Assembly (NCBI RefSeq): GCF_004358025.1
Contig: NZ_SMTL01000001.1
Coordinates: 1,054,001 to 1,118,000 of the forward strand
Direction: 5' to 3'
Origin: Rhizobium deserti
GTDB lineage: Bacteria; Pseudomonadota; Alphaproteobacteria; Rhizobiales; Rhizobiaceae
DNA length: 64,000 nucleotides
The notes under the pieces were generated by a model, which did not search any database, was not told the origin of the DNA, and was given only the letters and a program-made list of their open reading frames with translations. This document shows, piece by piece, positions 8,452 through 16,645 of this stretch. Within the stretch, counting starts at the first letter, position 1. Each line of letters starts with the position of its first letter. The translations under genes and the position numbers were made by a program.

Positions 8452-10053
8452 TCAGTGGCCGGCGCCGCCACCTCCGCCGCCCTGGGGGGCGGGCTTGTCG
8501 ATCAGGAAGACGCCGAGGATCAGCGCGCTGAAGAGCACGGTCAGGATCAGGAAGACGTCGCTGAACGACATCACGACGGCCTGCTTGGTGGCCAGCTGCA
8601 CCATCTGCCGCAGCGCACCGGTCGTGCCATCCAGGCCGTAGGCGTTGAGGTTGGCTGCCATATTGTTCAGTTGCTCGACGGCAGCGGCCTTGCCCCAGTC
8701 CATGCTTTCGCGCAGCCGCTCGTAATGTACGTCCTGCCGGTTGGTGAGCAGGGTGCTGATGATGGCCAATCCGACGGCGCCGCCGAGGTTGCGGGTCAGG
8801 TTGAAGAGACCGGAAGCTCCACGGATACGCGCCGGCGAAAGCGTTCCGAGCGCAATATTGTTGATCGGCACCATGCACATCATCAGGCCGAAACCGCGCA
8901 GGATTTGCGGCAGGAAGAGCTCGTAAAAGTCCCAGTCCTGAGTAATACCGGTCATCACATAGGTACCGGAAGCAAAGCTGATGAAGCCCAGGATCATCAT
9001 CAGCCTGAGGTCCATTTTGGTCGACAGCTTGCCGGCGATCGGCGCCGTCACGAACATGGCAAGACCGGACACGAACATGGTCTCGCCGATCATCAGGCTG
9101 TCATAGCCGCGGATCCGGCTGAGATAGACGGGATAGATATAGGTCAGGCCATAAAGGCCTATCCCCATAACGAAGGAAAAGATCGACCCGAAGGCGAAAT
9201 TTCGGTTGGTGAAGGCGGTCAGGTCGACCACCGGAAAGGCGACGGTCAAAGCCCTGTAGAAGAAGATCAGGCAGCCGACGGCCGAAGCGACGGCACCGAT
9301 GACGATCATGTGGTCATTGAACCAATCGTTGGAATTACCCTCTTCAAGCACATATTCGAGGCCGCCGAGAAAGACGCCCATCGAGAGGAGGCCCCACCAG
9401 TCGAACTTCTTGAAGAGCGACAGTTCCGGCTTGTCGAAGTCGATGAAGTTCCAGGTGACGATGGTGACGACAATGCCCGGAATGATGTTGACGAGAAACA
9501 GCCAGTGCCAGGAAAAGGCGTTGGACAGATAGCCGCCGACGGTCGGGCCAATGGTCGGCGCCAGTGTGGCGATCAGGCCGATGATCGGCGACACGATAGC
9601 GCGCTTGGACGGCGGGAATATGGTGAAGGCGGCCGCAAAGACCGACGGGATCATGCCGCCGCCGATAAAGCCCTGGATCGCTCGGTAGACGATCATCTGG
9701 TCGATATTCGTTGCGGTGGCGCAGAGCGCGCTGGCTACGGTAAAACCCGCAGCCGAAAAGGCGAACAGGTAACGGGTCGAGACGATGCGCGCCAGCGTGC
9801 CCGACAGCGGGATCATGATGACCTCGGCGATCAGGTAGGAGGTCTGTACCCAGCCGATCTCATCACCGCCGGCAGAAAGGCCGGCCTGGATCTCGGACAG
9901 CGAGGCGGACACGATCTGGATGTCGAGGATCGACATGAACATGCCGAGCACCATCGCGAAGAAGGCGATCAGCTTCCTCGTATCCATGCTCTCCTCGACT
10001 TTCGGGGGAGCGCCGGGAATGGTTCCCGCTGTCGCTGCTGCACTTCCGGCCAT
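8452..10053 (-). CDS. emrB: DHA2-family multidrug efflux permease EmrB
   Basis: A 533-residue 14-helix major facilitator transporter of the DHA2 (EmrB/QacA) type. Visible motifs are FMSILDIQIVSASL in helix 1, the antiporter stretch around GPTVGGYL, and the loop motif PLSGTLARIVSTRY. With EmrA it would form a drug/proton antiporter that spans both membranes with an outer membrane channel encoded elsewhere. SD GGAGG precedes the ATG. The C-terminus is glycine rich. It lies 27 bp after emrA. Homologues include S. meliloti EmrB and R. etli RmrB, implicated in export of plant phenolics and antimicrobials. Confidence 0.92.
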   Translation of the reverse strand: MAGSAAATAGTIPGAPPKVEESMDTRKLIAFFAMVLGMFMSILDIQIVSASLSEIQAGLSAGGDEIGWVQTSYLIAEVIMIPLSGTLARIVSTRYLFAFSAAGFTVASALCATATNIDQMIVYRAIQGFIGGGMIPSVFAAAFTIFPPSKRAIVSPIIGLIATLAPTIGPTVGGYLSNAFSWHWLFLVNIIPGIVVTIVTWNFIDFDKPELSLFKKFDWWGLLSMGVFLGGLEYVLEEGNSNDWFNDHMIVIGAVASAVGCLIFFYRALTVAFPVVDLTAFTNRNFAFGSIFSFVMGIGLYGLTYIYPVYLSRIRGYDSLMIGETMFVSGLAMFVTAPIAGKLSTKMDLRLMMILGFISFASGTYVMTGITQDWDFYELFLPQILRGFGLMMCMVPINNIALGTLSPARIRGASGLFNLTRNLGGAVGLAIISTLLTNRQDVHYERLRESMDWGKAAAVEQLNNMAANLNAYGLDGTTGALRQMVQLATKQAVVMSFSDVFLILTVLFSALILGVFLIDKPAPQGGGGGGAGH

Positions 10054-10080
10054 CAGATCAACCTCCGCCCCGGCACGGGC

Positions 10081-11307
10081 CTACTTGCTCGGCGCCGTAC
10101 GGGTATCCACGTCGACGACGACGCTCAGGCCGGCACGAAGGCGACCGCTGTCGAGCGCATCCTGGGGCAATGCAATACGCACAGGCACACGCTGGATGAT
10201 CTTGGTGAAATTGCCGGTGGCATTTTCAGGCGGCAGCAGCGAGAAGACCGCCCCGGAGGCCGGCGAGATGCTTTCGACCGTACCCTGGATCGCATGGTCG
10301 TCGTAGGCGTCCACGTGCACCTTGACCTTGGAACCGAGAACCAGATGCTGGATCTGCGTTTCCTTGAAATTGGCGTCGATATAAAGCTGGCGCACCGGAA
10401 CGATCGCCATCAGGCGCTGACCCGGCGAAACGAGATCCCCTTCCTGCACGGAACGATTGCCGACCAGCCCGTCATAAGGAGCCTTCAGAACTGTGAACGA
10501 CAGGTCGCGTGCCGCCTTGTCGCGCTGCAGCTCGAGCGTGCGGACGGTTCCCTCCGCTTCCTTGCGCTGCGCCTGCAGGATGCTGATATTGGCTTCTGCC
10601 GCCGTGATATTGGCAAGGCCGCCCGCAAGGTTCGCCTTGGCTTGGTCAAGCGCCACATTGGCCGTGTCCAGGTCTGCTGTGGTGCCGACTGATTTTGCAC
10701 TCAGTTCCGCCTGACGCTTCTGCGTCGTCTGCGCGCCGCGAACGGCCGCCTCGAGCGCTACCTGCTGCGCCTTCGCCTGCGCCAGACTGGCCCGTCCGCC
10801 TTCGATCTGGGCGTCGATCCGGTCGAGCGACAGCTTCTCTGTGGCAATCTGCGCTTCGGCCTGATCAAGTGCGTTCTGGTAATCGCCCTTGTCGAGCGTA
10901 GCAAGAACGTCGCCTGCCTTCACCTGCTGGTTGGCGACGACGTTGACCTTGGCAACATATCCCGTCACTTTAGGGGAAATAGTTGCGATATCGCCTTCGA
11001 TATAGGCATCATCGGTGGAAACCATGAAGCGGCCTTCGGTCCACCACTGATAGCCATACCAGGCGCCGCCGGCGAGCAGAGCCAGAATAACGACAGGCAG
11101 AATGAAACCACGCTTCTTTTTTTTCGGCGCGGCCGCAGGTTCTGCAACGGGAGCGGCGGCTGCCGGCTGCTCGCTTGCAGGCTGTTCGCTTGCAGGCGCA
11201 GGCTTGCGAGCTTCGTTGTCGGCCGGAACAGCAGTTTCATTCTGTACTGCGCGCAGAGCGCCCGCATTCTGGGAAGCCGTCATTTTGGGAACCATCGTCA
11301 GAGGCAT
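10081..11307 (-). CDS. emrA: HlyD-family membrane fusion protein EmrA
   Basis: A 408-residue periplasmic adaptor. It has a cytoplasmic tail of about 67 residues containing a duplicated ASEQP and an Ala/Pro-rich stretch, one membrane helix (GFILPVVILALLAGGAWYGY), a lipoyl half-motif around DDAYIEGDIATISPKVTGYV, a long coiled coil, and the C-terminal barrel. This is the EmrA layout. A second ATG at 11281-11283 is an alternative start; neither has a clear ribosome site. The ATG at 11307 lies only 6 bp from a palindromic operator, so repression by the divergent TetR regulator is likely. Confidence 0.92.
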   Translation of the reverse strand: MPLTMVPKMTASQNAGALRAVQNETAVPADNEARKPAPASEQPASEQPAAAAPVAEPAAAPKKKKRGFILPVVILALLAGGAWYGYQWWTEGRFMVSTDDAYIEGDIATISPKVTGYVAKVNVVANQQVKAGDVLATLDKGDYQNALDQAEAQIATEKLSLDRIDAQIEGGRASLAQAKAQQVALEAAVRGAQTTQKRQAELSAKSVGTTADLDTANVALDQAKANLAGGLANITAAEANISILQAQRKEAEGTVRTLELQRDKAARDLSFTVLKAPYDGLVGNRSVQEGDLVSPGQRLMAIVPVRQLYIDANFKETQIQHLVLGSKVKVHVDAYDDHAIQGTVESISPASGAVFSLLPPENATGNFTKIIQRVPVRIALPQDALDSGRLRAGLSVVVDVDTRTAPSK

Positions 11308-11313
11308 ATCAAT

Positions 11314-11329
11314 CGAACCACTCAGTTCG
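11314..11329. promoter_or_regulatory. TetR-type operator 1 (emrA side)
   Basis: CGAACCACTCAGTTCG is a 7-2-7 inverted repeat with two mismatches, adjacent to the emrA start. It matches the perfect copy 61 bp away. Confidence 0.6.
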
Positions 11330-11374
11330 GTGGCATTGACATAGAAGCTTCCCCATCACATATCAAGAGCAGAT

Positions 11375-11390
11375 CGAACCACTTGGTTCG
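11375..11390. promoter_or_regulatory. TetR-type operator 2 (emrR side)
   Basis: CGAACCACTTGGTTCG is a perfect 7-bp inverted repeat with a 2-bp centre, 22 bp before the emrR start. The two copies lie between the divergent genes and suggest co-repression of both. Confidence 0.7.
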
Positions 11391-11412
11391 AAAATATTCG
11401 AGTTGAGAACAG

Positions 11413-12117
11413 ATGACTTCAAAAGCGTTAAAAACGGCAGCCGCAAAGGAGGTCGCCTCGTCTGCAGGACGGTTTGCAGCAGGCGAGGATCCTGCCAAGC
11501 GCGAGCAGATCATCGAGGGGGCCAAGCGCGTCTTCCTCAAACTTGGCTTTGACGCTGCCAGCATGAATGACATAACCCGTGAGGCAGGCGTCTCCAAAGG
11601 CACGATCTACGTTTATTTCCAAAACAAAGAAGACCTGTTCGCCGCCATGGTCGACAGAGAGCGGACCGTCTTCTTGAACGCAGTCCGCACGGCTCTCGAC
11701 GGTACCGAAGACATCAAGACGGGCCTCTACGAGTTCGGGATCGCCTTTGTTACCCATATGACGGATGAGAAGGTCATCACTGCCATGCGTACCGTTCTCG
11801 GAGTTCGCGAGCGCATGCCAGTGCTGTGTCAGCGCTTCTTCAAAGGGCCGGAAAACCTGCGCACCGTGATGCGCAACTTTCTGGAGCGCCATGTGGTGGC
11901 CGGCGCCCTCTCAATCGACGATATCGATCTCGCTGCCGGCCAGTTTCTGGACCTTGCCAGCGGCAGCTTCTTCAAGCTTCGCCTGTTCGGCACTCTGGAA
12001 GCGACGCCGCCGCGCGAAGAAATGGACCGGGTCATCCACGGTGCCGTGCGGGTTTTCATGGCCGCCTATGGCAGACATGACGAATCCGTGACCAAAAAGC
12101 TGCCGGAACAAGCTTGA
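11413..12117 (+). CDS. emrR: TetR-family repressor of emrAB
   Basis: A 234-residue TetR-family protein. The helix-turn-helix is at about residues 31-76, with FLKLGFDAASMNDITREAGVSKGTIYVYFQNKEDLF as the core (quoted here as its span, about residues 46-76). The remainder is the ligand-binding domain. It is divergent from emrAB, with two operator copies between them. Rhizobial EmrR proteins repress emrAB and are released by flavonoids or phenolics, which I take as the model. Confidence 0.85.
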   Translation: MTSKALKTAAAKEVASSAGRFAAGEDPAKREQIIEGAKRVFLKLGFDAASMNDITREAGVSKGTIYVYFQNKEDLFAAMVDRERTVFLNAVRTALDGTEDIKTGLYEFGIAFVTHMTDEKVITAMRTVLGVRERMPVLCQRFFKGPENLRTVMRNFLERHVVAGALSIDDIDLAAGQFLDLASGSFFKLRLFGTLEATPPREEMDRVIHGAVRVFMAAYGRHDESVTKKLPEQA

Positions 12118-12214
12118 ATCAGACTTAAGTCCCTACAACCTCCTCTTGTCTTCAGACGGCCAATCCTTACATCGGGCCGGCAATTGCGCCTTTTGATTGA
12201 ATAGGGGAGTTTGA

Positions 12215-12982
12215 ATGCAGGAAATAGCCGCGCTTATCACGGATCCGGCCGCTTGGGTGGCACTCGTCACGCTGGTCGTCATGGAGGTCGTGCTTGGCAT
12301 CGACAACCTGATTTTCATCTCCATCCTCACCAACAAGCTGCCGCCCGAAAGCCGGGAAAAGGCGCGCAAGATCGGTATCGGCCTTGCTCTGGTCATGCGC
12401 CTCGGCCTGCTCGGCACGATTGCCTGGATCGTCCAGCTGACCAATCCGCTGTTCAACGCCTTTGGACACGACTTCTCCTGGAAAGACCTGATCCTGATCG
12501 CCGGCGGCGTTTTCCTCGTCTACAAGGCGACCAAGGAAATCCATCATTCCGTCGATGTCGATGACCATAAGGAAGATATGGTCGGCGCCGGCAAGGAAGT
12601 GCTGAAGATGAGCTTTGCCGCGGCGATCGGCCAGATCCTTCTCCTCGACCTCGTCTTCTCGATCGACAGCATCATCACTGCCGTTGGCATGACGCCGCAT
12701 CTGCCGATCATGATTGTTGCGGTAGTCGCCGCCGTCACCGTCATGCTGGTTGCCGCCTCCCCGCTTGCCAACTTCATCGAGAAGAACCCGACCATTGTCA
12801 TGCTGGCGCTCGCCTTCCTGCTGATGATCGGCGGCACGTTGATCGTGGAAGGTTTCGGCGTGCATGTGCCCAAGGGTTATATCTACGCCGCCATGGCCTT
12901 CTCCGCCGGCGTTGAGGCCCTCAACATGTTTTCCAGGACGGCGCGTAAGAAGAAAAAGGGCAGCGACCCGACGTTGCATTGA
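12215..12982 (+). CDS. TerC-family integral membrane protein
   Basis: A 255-residue TerC protein with about seven membrane helices. The family signature is clear: [17 protein letters not shown] in the second helix and [16 protein letters not shown] in a later one, each with acidic residues inside the membrane. A charged loop rich in His and Asp ([14 protein letters not shown]) follows the third helix. TerC proteins are linked to metal efflux, in particular manganese, and to tellurite resistance. SD AGGGGAG precedes the ATG. I looked for a yybP-ykoY manganese riboswitch in the short leader and saw none. Confidence 0.88.
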   Translation: MQEIAALITDPAAWVALVTLVVMEVVLGIDNLIFISILTNKLPPESREKARKIGIGLALVMRLGLLGTIAWIVQLTNPLFNAFGHDFSWKDLILIAGGVFLVYKATKEIHHSVDVDDHKEDMVGAGKEVLKMSFAAAIGQILLLDLVFSIDSIITAVGMTPHLPIMIVAVVAAVTVMLVAASPLANFIEKNPTIVMLALAFLLMIGGTLIVEGFGVHVPKGYIYAAMAFSAGVEALNMFSRTARKKKKGSDPTLH

Positions 12983-12993
12983 TAACCCTACCG

Positions 12994-13021
12994 AAAAAGG
13001 CGCCTCCGGGCGCTTTTTTTT
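12994..13021 (+). terminator. Intrinsic terminator after the TerC gene
   Basis: AAAAAGGCGCC, loop TCCG, GGCGC and then a run of eight T, directly after the TerC stop. Confidence 0.85.
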
Positions 13022-13347
13022 GCTGCATCCCCCTTGCTTGATAGGCGCGCTGTGCCTGCTTTGCGGAACTCGCACCGGCGGCGTCTTCGCGATCCCTAAT
13101 GACTTGAGCTGCAGAAGCTTTCCTGATGGCTTTGGCAAATCCCGCCTTGGCGCTCTTTCGTCGCTCTTGATCATCCTGGCCAGCGTGCCAGTGCTCATGT
13201 GGGTCTGGCCTGTCCGTTAAGCACGCGGCCTAAATTTCTTGACGCTTGCGCCTGAATATGGCCTAAGCCTGCGAAAATCCACATTCCAGAAGCAGGCTTG
13301 GCGCCCGACTGATACCAATTTGAGCGCGCCTTAGATCGAGCAGTATC
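13022..13347. other. Intergenic region before gltX, no gene seen
   Basis: No convincing ORF. A weak sigma70-like -35 TTGACG at 13239-13244 is followed 17 bp later by a poor -10. AAGCCTGC (13265-13272) can pair with GCAGGCTT (13292-13299) across a 19-nt loop. I cannot assign a function to this dyad. Confidence 0.4.
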
Positions 13348-14805
13348 ATGATCAATCCGACTCCGCGCGTCCGCATTGCCCCGTCGCCGACCGGCGAGCC
13401 GCATGTCGGCACTGCCTATATCGCGCTCTTCAACTACCTCTTTGCCAAGAAAAACGGTGGCGAATTCATCCTGCGCATCGAGGATACCGACGCGACCCGC
13501 TCGACGCTGGAATTCGAACAGAAGGTGCTGGACGCTCTCAAATGGACCGGCCTGACCTGGGCCGAGGGTCCGGATATCGGCGGCCCCTACGGTCCCTACC
13601 GCCAGTCGGACCGCAAGGACATGTACCAGCCCTATGCCCAGGACCTACTCGACAAGGGCCATGCCTTCCGATGCTTCTGTACGCCGCAGCGTCTGGAGGA
13701 AATGCGCGAAGGGCAGCGCGCGAGCGGCAAGCCGCCGAAATACGACGGTCTCTGCCTGAAGTACAGCGCCGAGGAAGTGACGGCGAAGATGGAAGCGGGC
13801 GAAAGCTCGGTCATCCGCATGAAGATACCGACCGAAGGCTCCTGCGATTTCCACGATGGCGTCTACGGTGACGTGTCGATCCCTTGGGATTCGGTCGACA
13901 TGCAGGTGCTCATTAAGGGCGACGGCATGCCGACTTATCACATGGCCAACGTCATCGACGACCATCTGATGAAGATCACCCATGTGGCGCGCGGCGAGGA
14001 ATGGCTGGCATCGGTGCCGAAGCACATCCTGCTCTACCGCTATTTCGAGTGGGAAGCGCCGGTTTTCATGCATCTGTCGCTGATGCGCAATGCCGACAAG
14101 TCCAAGCTGTCGAAGCGCAAGAACCCGACCTCGATCTCCTATTATTCAGCGCTCGGTTATCTGCCGGAAGCGCTGATGAACTTCCTCGGCCTGTTCTTCG
14201 TGCAGATCGCCGAAGGCGAGGAGCTGATGACGATGGAAGAGCTCATTGGCAAGTTCGACCCGGAAGCACTGTCCAAGGCCGGCGCCATCTTCGACCTGCA
14301 GAAGCTCGACTGGCTGAACGGCCGCTGGCTGCGCGAAAAGCTTTCGCCGGAAGAGTTTGTCGCCCGGACGCTCGAATGGGCGATGGAAAACGGCCGCCTG
14401 ACCGAAGGCCTGAAACACTCCCAGAGCCGTGTCTCCAAGCTCGGCGACCTGCCGAACCTTGCCGGCTTCCTGCTGGCGGCCGATGTCGGCCTGACGCCGG
14501 CCTCGTTTGCCGGCTTGAAGACAACGCCTGCGGAGACGCTGGAAATCATCACCACGGTCCAGGCCGATATCGAGAAGATGATCGAGTGGAATGTCGAGGC
14601 TATCGACGCGGAACTGCGCAATGTGGCCGATAAACTCGCCAAGAAGCTGCGCGTCGTCACCCCGCCGCTCTTCATCGCCATGTCCGGCTCGTCGCGCTCC
14701 CTGCCGCTGTTCGACTCCATGGCCCTCCTCGGCCGCTCTGTCGTACGCCAGCGCTTGAAGATTGCAGCAGGCGTGGTGGCGTCCATGGTGGGCAGCGCGG
14801 CATAG
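13348..14805 (+). CDS. gltX: Glutamyl-tRNA synthetase
   Basis: A 485-residue class I aminoacyl-tRNA synthetase that charges tRNA(Glu). The HIGH-type motif is at the N-terminus in the form PSPTGEPHVGT, and the KMSKS-type loop reads KLSKRKNP. The C-terminal half is the helical anticodon-binding region. Alphaproteobacteria often carry two gltX genes; this one has the length and motifs of an ordinary discriminating or non-discriminating GluRS, and I cannot tell which. It lies 216 bp before lysS, with a hairpin repeat between them. Confidence 0.96.
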   Translation: MINPTPRVRIAPSPTGEPHVGTAYIALFNYLFAKKNGGEFILRIEDTDATRSTLEFEQKVLDALKWTGLTWAEGPDIGGPYGPYRQSDRKDMYQPYAQDLLDKGHAFRCFCTPQRLEEMREGQRASGKPPKYDGLCLKYSAEEVTAKMEAGESSVIRMKIPTEGSCDFHDGVYGDVSIPWDSVDMQVLIKGDGMPTYHMANVIDDHLMKITHVARGEEWLASVPKHILLYRYFEWEAPVFMHLSLMRNADKSKLSKRKNPTSISYYSALGYLPEALMNFLGLFFVQIAEGEELMTMEELIGKFDPEALSKAGAIFDLQKLDWLNGRWLREKLSPEEFVARTLEWAMENGRLTEGLKHSQSRVSKLGDLPNLAGFLLAADVGLTPASFAGLKTTPAETLEIITTVQADIEKMIEWNVEAIDAELRNVADKLAKKLRVVTPPLFIAMSGSSRSLPLFDSMALLGRSVVRQRLKIAAGVVASMVGSAA

Positions 14806-14873
14806 CATTTCGATCGGCGGCCTGCATCGAGAGGCAGGGCTCACCGGAAACAATAGAACTTAAGCCTCTCCTC

Positions 14874-14990
14874 CGTCATCCCTGTGCTCGTCACAGGGAT
14901 CCAGTCAGCCCAAGTCCTTGGGCTGGAAAAAAGCCTTTAACCGCGCAGACGCGCGGTGGCTAGATTCCTGTGACAAGCACAGGAATGACG
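14874..14990. repeat. Composite palindromic intergenic repeat, copy 1 (RIME-like)
   Basis: An element of about 117 bp bounded by CGTCATCC and GGAATGACG. It contains four hairpins in order: ATCCCTGTG/CACAGGGAT, CAGCCCAAG/CTTGGGCTG, ACCGCGC/GCGCGGT and ATTCCTGTG/CACAGGAAT. The outer hairpins match those of the element at 58648-58763, while the inner ones differ, as in mosaic elements. Confidence 0.8.
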
Positions 14991-15021
14991 AGAAGACGGA
15001 ATCGACAGGAACCAGAACACC

Positions 15022-16521
15022 ATGACCGACACGACGACGACCGAAACCGCCCTCTCCTCCGACGCCACACAGGTGCGCGCCCAGAAGCTCGCCATCCTGC
15101 GCGACAAGATCGGCGACGTTTATCCGGCGCATTTCCACCGCACCATGACTAATGCGGAACTCGCCGAGAAGTACAAGAACCTCGAGGCGGACGTCGAGAC
15201 GACCGACATCGTCACCGTCGCCGGCCGGGTCTATTCCTCGCGCAATTCCGGCATGTTCATGGATATCCATGATGCATCCGGCAAGCTGCAGATCTTTTCC
15301 CACAAAGACACCACACCGCAGGAAGCCCGTGATCTTCTGCCGATGATCGATATCGGCGACATTATCGGCGTCACTGGCGTCGTGCGTCGCACCAAGCGCG
15401 GCGAGCTGACGATCAACGCCCAGTCGATCATCATGCTGACCAAGTCGCTGCTGCCCATGCCGGAAAAGTGGCATGGCTTGTCGGACGTCGAGTTGCGCTA
15501 CCGCAAGCGCCATCTCGACATCATGACCAATGAGGAGTCGAAGCTCCGCTTCCAGCAGCGCTCGCGCATTGTTTCCGGCATCCGCCGCTTCATGGAAGAC
15601 GACGGCTTCATGGAAGTCGAAACGCCGATGCTGCATTCGGTCTATGGCGGCGCCACGGCAGAACCCTTCAAGACGCATCACAACACGCTGAAGCTCGACA
15701 TGTACCTGCGCATCGCGCCGGAACTGTTCTTGAAGCGCACCCTGGTTTCCGGCCTCACCGACAAGGTGTTCGAGATCAACCGCAACTTCCGCAACGAAGG
15801 CGTCTCGACCCGGCACAATCCCGAATTCACGATGATGGAATGCTACTGGGCCTATGCCGATTACGAGGACATTATGGACCTCGTCGAGCGGCTGTTCTCG
15901 CGCCTGGCGATGACCATTCACGGCAGGACCGAGTTCAAGTTCGGCGACAAGGAACTGTCCTTCAAGGGCCCGTTCAAGCGTGTGCCCATGCCCGACGCCG
16001 TGAGGGAAGCGACCGGCATCGACTTCCTTAGCCTCAAGACCGACGAGGAAGCCCGTGCGGCCGCCAAGGCCGCGGGCTTCGAGGTCGAAAAGGACTGGAC
16101 CTGGGGCGAATGCCTAGCCTTCATCTTCGAAGAGAAGGTCGAGGCCACGCTGATTCAGCCCTCCCATGTCACTCATTTCCCGAAGGACATTTCGCCCTTC
16201 GCAAAGGAAGTGCCGGGCGAACCGCGCCTCGTCGAGCGTTTCGAGACCTATTGCAATGCCTGGGAACTGGGCAATGCCTTTTCCGAATTGAACGACCCGG
16301 AAGAACAGCGCAAGCGCATGGTCGAGCAACTCGAGCAGGCGCATGCCCGTGGTGAAAAGGACAAGCAACTCGACGACGAGTTCCTCGACGCTATCGACCA
16401 GGGCATGCCGCCGGCCGGCGGCCTCGGCATCGGCGTCGACCGGCTCGTCATGCTCTTGACCGACTCGCCGTCGATCCGCGACGTCATCCTCTTTCCGGCA
16501 CGCCGCGCCAAGCAGGATTGA
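15022..16521 (+). CDS. lysS: Lysyl-tRNA synthetase, class II
   Basis: A 499-residue class II LysRS. An N-terminal OB-fold anticodon-binding domain covers about residues 60-160 (VTVAGRVYSSRNSG, MFMDIHDASG). The catalytic domain carries motif 2 (FEINRNFRNEG) and motif 3 (GLGIGVDRLVM). Many alphaproteobacteria use the unrelated class I LysK, so a class II enzyme is informative; I recall the same gltX-lysS neighbourhood in Sinorhizobium. Confidence 0.96.
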   Translation: MTDTTTTETALSSDATQVRAQKLAILRDKIGDVYPAHFHRTMTNAELAEKYKNLEADVETTDIVTVAGRVYSSRNSGMFMDIHDASGKLQIFSHKDTTPQEARDLLPMIDIGDIIGVTGVVRRTKRGELTINAQSIIMLTKSLLPMPEKWHGLSDVELRYRKRHLDIMTNEESKLRFQQRSRIVSGIRRFMEDDGFMEVETPMLHSVYGGATAEPFKTHHNTLKLDMYLRIAPELFLKRTLVSGLTDKVFEINRNFRNEGVSTRHNPEFTMMECYWAYADYEDIMDLVERLFSRLAMTIHGRTEFKFGDKELSFKGPFKRVPMPDAVREATGIDFLSLKTDEEARAAAKAAGFEVEKDWTWGECLAFIFEEKVEATLIQPSHVTHFPKDISPFAKEVPGEPRLVERFETYCNAWELGNAFSELNDPEEQRKRMVEQLEQAHARGEKDKQLDDEFLDAIDQGMPPAGGLGIGVDRLVMLLTDSPSIRDVILFPARRAKQD

Positions 16522-16645
16522 CGCGTCCGGCTGGTATACAACCGGCGACCGGTACACCCCACGACCGATCACAAACGAACGGCCCGCAAGAGGATGGGGT
16601 CTGGGCGCTATTGATCGCTAGGTCGCAGCGATCTGCCTCTCTGCC

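Noticed and set aside
8368..10692. A 774-codon open frame antisense to emrB and emrA
   Set aside because: It is a high-GC shadow frame: composition is Arg, His, Asp, Gly and Gln-rich without domains, while the other strand encodes clear EmrB and EmrA.
12118..12214. Manganese riboswitch (yybP-ykoY) before the TerC gene
   Set aside because: The leader is under 100 bp and lacks the conserved paired elements; only a normal ribosome site is seen.
12167..13198. A 343-codon open frame opposite the TerC gene
   Set aside because: Charged low-complexity shadow of the TerC frame; the part beyond TerC has no family signal.
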